Positions 5,915-6,444 of a DNA stretch of 6,444 bases are shown here, piece after piece. Numbering within the stretch: position 1 is the first letter of the stretch; every line of letters begins with the position of its first letter. Origin of the DNA: CAYJPA01 sp964371945 (GTDB lineage Bacteria > Chloroflexota > Chloroflexia > Thermomicrobiales > UBA6265); assembly GCA_964371945.1 (NCBI GenBank), contig CAYJPA010000143.1:1-6444 (forward strand), read 5' to 3'. Under the pieces are notes generated by a model. That model worked only from the letters and a program-made list of their open reading frames with translations. It ran no database searches and was not told where the DNA came from. The translations under genes and the position numbers were made by a program.

Positions 5915-6444
5915 TCAAAAGAACGTCGGCAACAGCCGCGACCACATGCTCTCATGTGCTTGGTGAACCACCTCTGCAAACGAAGGGTGAGGATGCGTTG
6001 CGAAGAAATCACGCCACTCTCGATTGTAGCCTGCATGCATCCGTTTGTGATACGGCGTAAGCACCCACATCCCATACTGAGGATAATGAATGTTTTCAAG
6101 ACCGGGAACAGCCGAAAACTCGGGTTCAAACTCGTGCGGGAACACATGATGTGGAGCGAAGAACGGTGGTCCCCACGGATAGAGAATACCTGTGAAACAC
6201 GCAAGATTGCGTCGGAAGTTTCCGTAGTTGAACGGCGAATACTTGCACCCGAAGTCACCGCGACGGCAAGCGGCGGCGACCAGACCCGGACTGCCGTAAC
6301 AGACATCCACTACCGCAATCGCGGTGATCAAGACCGCAACTGTCCGCAAATCGAGTCCTTCGAAGCTGTGCTTTACTCTTTCGACCTCTTCGATGGCACG
6401 CCCGGTGACTACGCTTGCCCCGATGTGGCAAAGCGGACTGAGGA
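5915..6444 (-). CDS. C-terminal end of a toxin with AHH/SitA-like HNH nuclease tip (5' end outside window)
   Basis: The frame is open from the right edge to TGA 5917-5915, about 175 codons. The only early start-like codon is a TTG at 6349 without good support, and in-frame sequence continues upstream to the edge, so the gene is treated as partial, probably the 3' end of an Rhs or related toxin gene. After a hydrophobic segment (TVAVLITAIAVVDV, about 6343-6302) come Cys residues (ACRRGDFGC), then the tip. Numbering from the TTG, it has PHH at 66-68, H72, IHYPQYG at 87-93, H101 and H105 in YHKRMHAG, and NREWRDFF at 109-116. The order HH-F-P...IH...H-x-R-x-H-x-G...N-x-x-W is that of AHH/DUF2380-like nucleases, which include myxobacterial SitA toxins. 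Metal-dependent DNA cleavage is inferred from the family. The next gene (5879-5268) is the likely immunity gene. Confidence 0.78.
   Translation of the reverse strand, partial: LSPLCHIGASVVTGRAIEEVERVKHSFEGLDLRTVAVLITAIAVVDVCYGSPGLVAAACRRGDFGCKYSPFNYGNFRRNLACFTGILYPWGPPFFAPHHVFPHEFEPEFSAVPGLENIHYPQYGMWVLTPYHKRMHAGYNREWRDFFATHPHPSFAEVVHQAHESMWSRLLPTFF

Noticed and set aside
5915..6349. Standalone 144-residue protein starting at TTG 6349 with a signal-like hydrophobic N-terminus
   Set aside because: The frame stays open upstream to the window edge and the TTG has no good ribosome binding site; a fusion tip is more likely, although a secreted small toxin cannot be excluded.
1..6444. CRISPR array, tRNA/rRNA genes or transposase
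   Set aside because: No regularly spaced repeats, no cloverleaf-like segments and no transposase motifs were seen on either strand.

Overview
The window is a degenerate array of Rhs/YD-repeat polymorphic toxin modules, with every supported gene on the minus strand, so biological order runs from high to low coordinates. The organism is a bacterium of moderately high GC. The YD-repeat style (DELDRL, DENGNR) and the use of GTG starts would fit an actinobacterium or a myxobacterium-like lineage, but nothing here fixes the taxon. The Rhs core pieces look richer in GC than the toxin tips and immunity genes, as is usual for exchanged toxin cassettes.

Layout from right to left. (1) 6444-5915: the 3' end of a toxin gene open at the window edge, with an HNH-type nuclease tip (PHH...H...HxxxH, of the AHH / myxobacterial SitA-like kind), followed by a probable immunity gene (5879-5268, Imm11/DUF1629-like). 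(2) About 320 bases with no recognisable gene. (3) 4947-3152: cassette A, an Rhs core fragment without a 5' end, broken by a nonsense codon (TAA, 4077-4075) at the Tyr of the core-end motif and by a 1-base frameshift just after it. The frame then continues as a membrane-helix and proline-rich linker to a putative BECR-fold RNase tip ending in TAYPV. Its immunity gene (3134-2559) is intact and has a strong Shine-Dalgarno. (4) 2480-1208: cassette B, a hybrid in which a copy of cassette A's linker runs out of frame into the end of another Rhs core, followed by a membrane segment, an acidic/proline-rich linker and a small toxin tip with a GPHSDYTDPDG motif. (5) 1151-750 and 681-265: two divergent paralogous immunity genes in tandem; only the first lies directly behind a toxin. 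(6) 238-1: another Rhs core fragment with an in-frame stop, running off the left edge.

The likely history is repeated addition of displaced tip-plus-immunity modules behind an Rhs gene lying to the right of the window. Cores and linkers decayed or recombined while the immunity genes stayed open. In Rhs systems of this type the core forms a shell around the C-terminal toxin, the toxin acts on neighbouring cells, and the adjacent immunity protein protects the producer. The orphan modules here could serve as a reservoir for tip switching and as immunity against sibling toxins. These roles are inferred from family knowledge. The sequence itself shows the modules, the junctions and the lesions.
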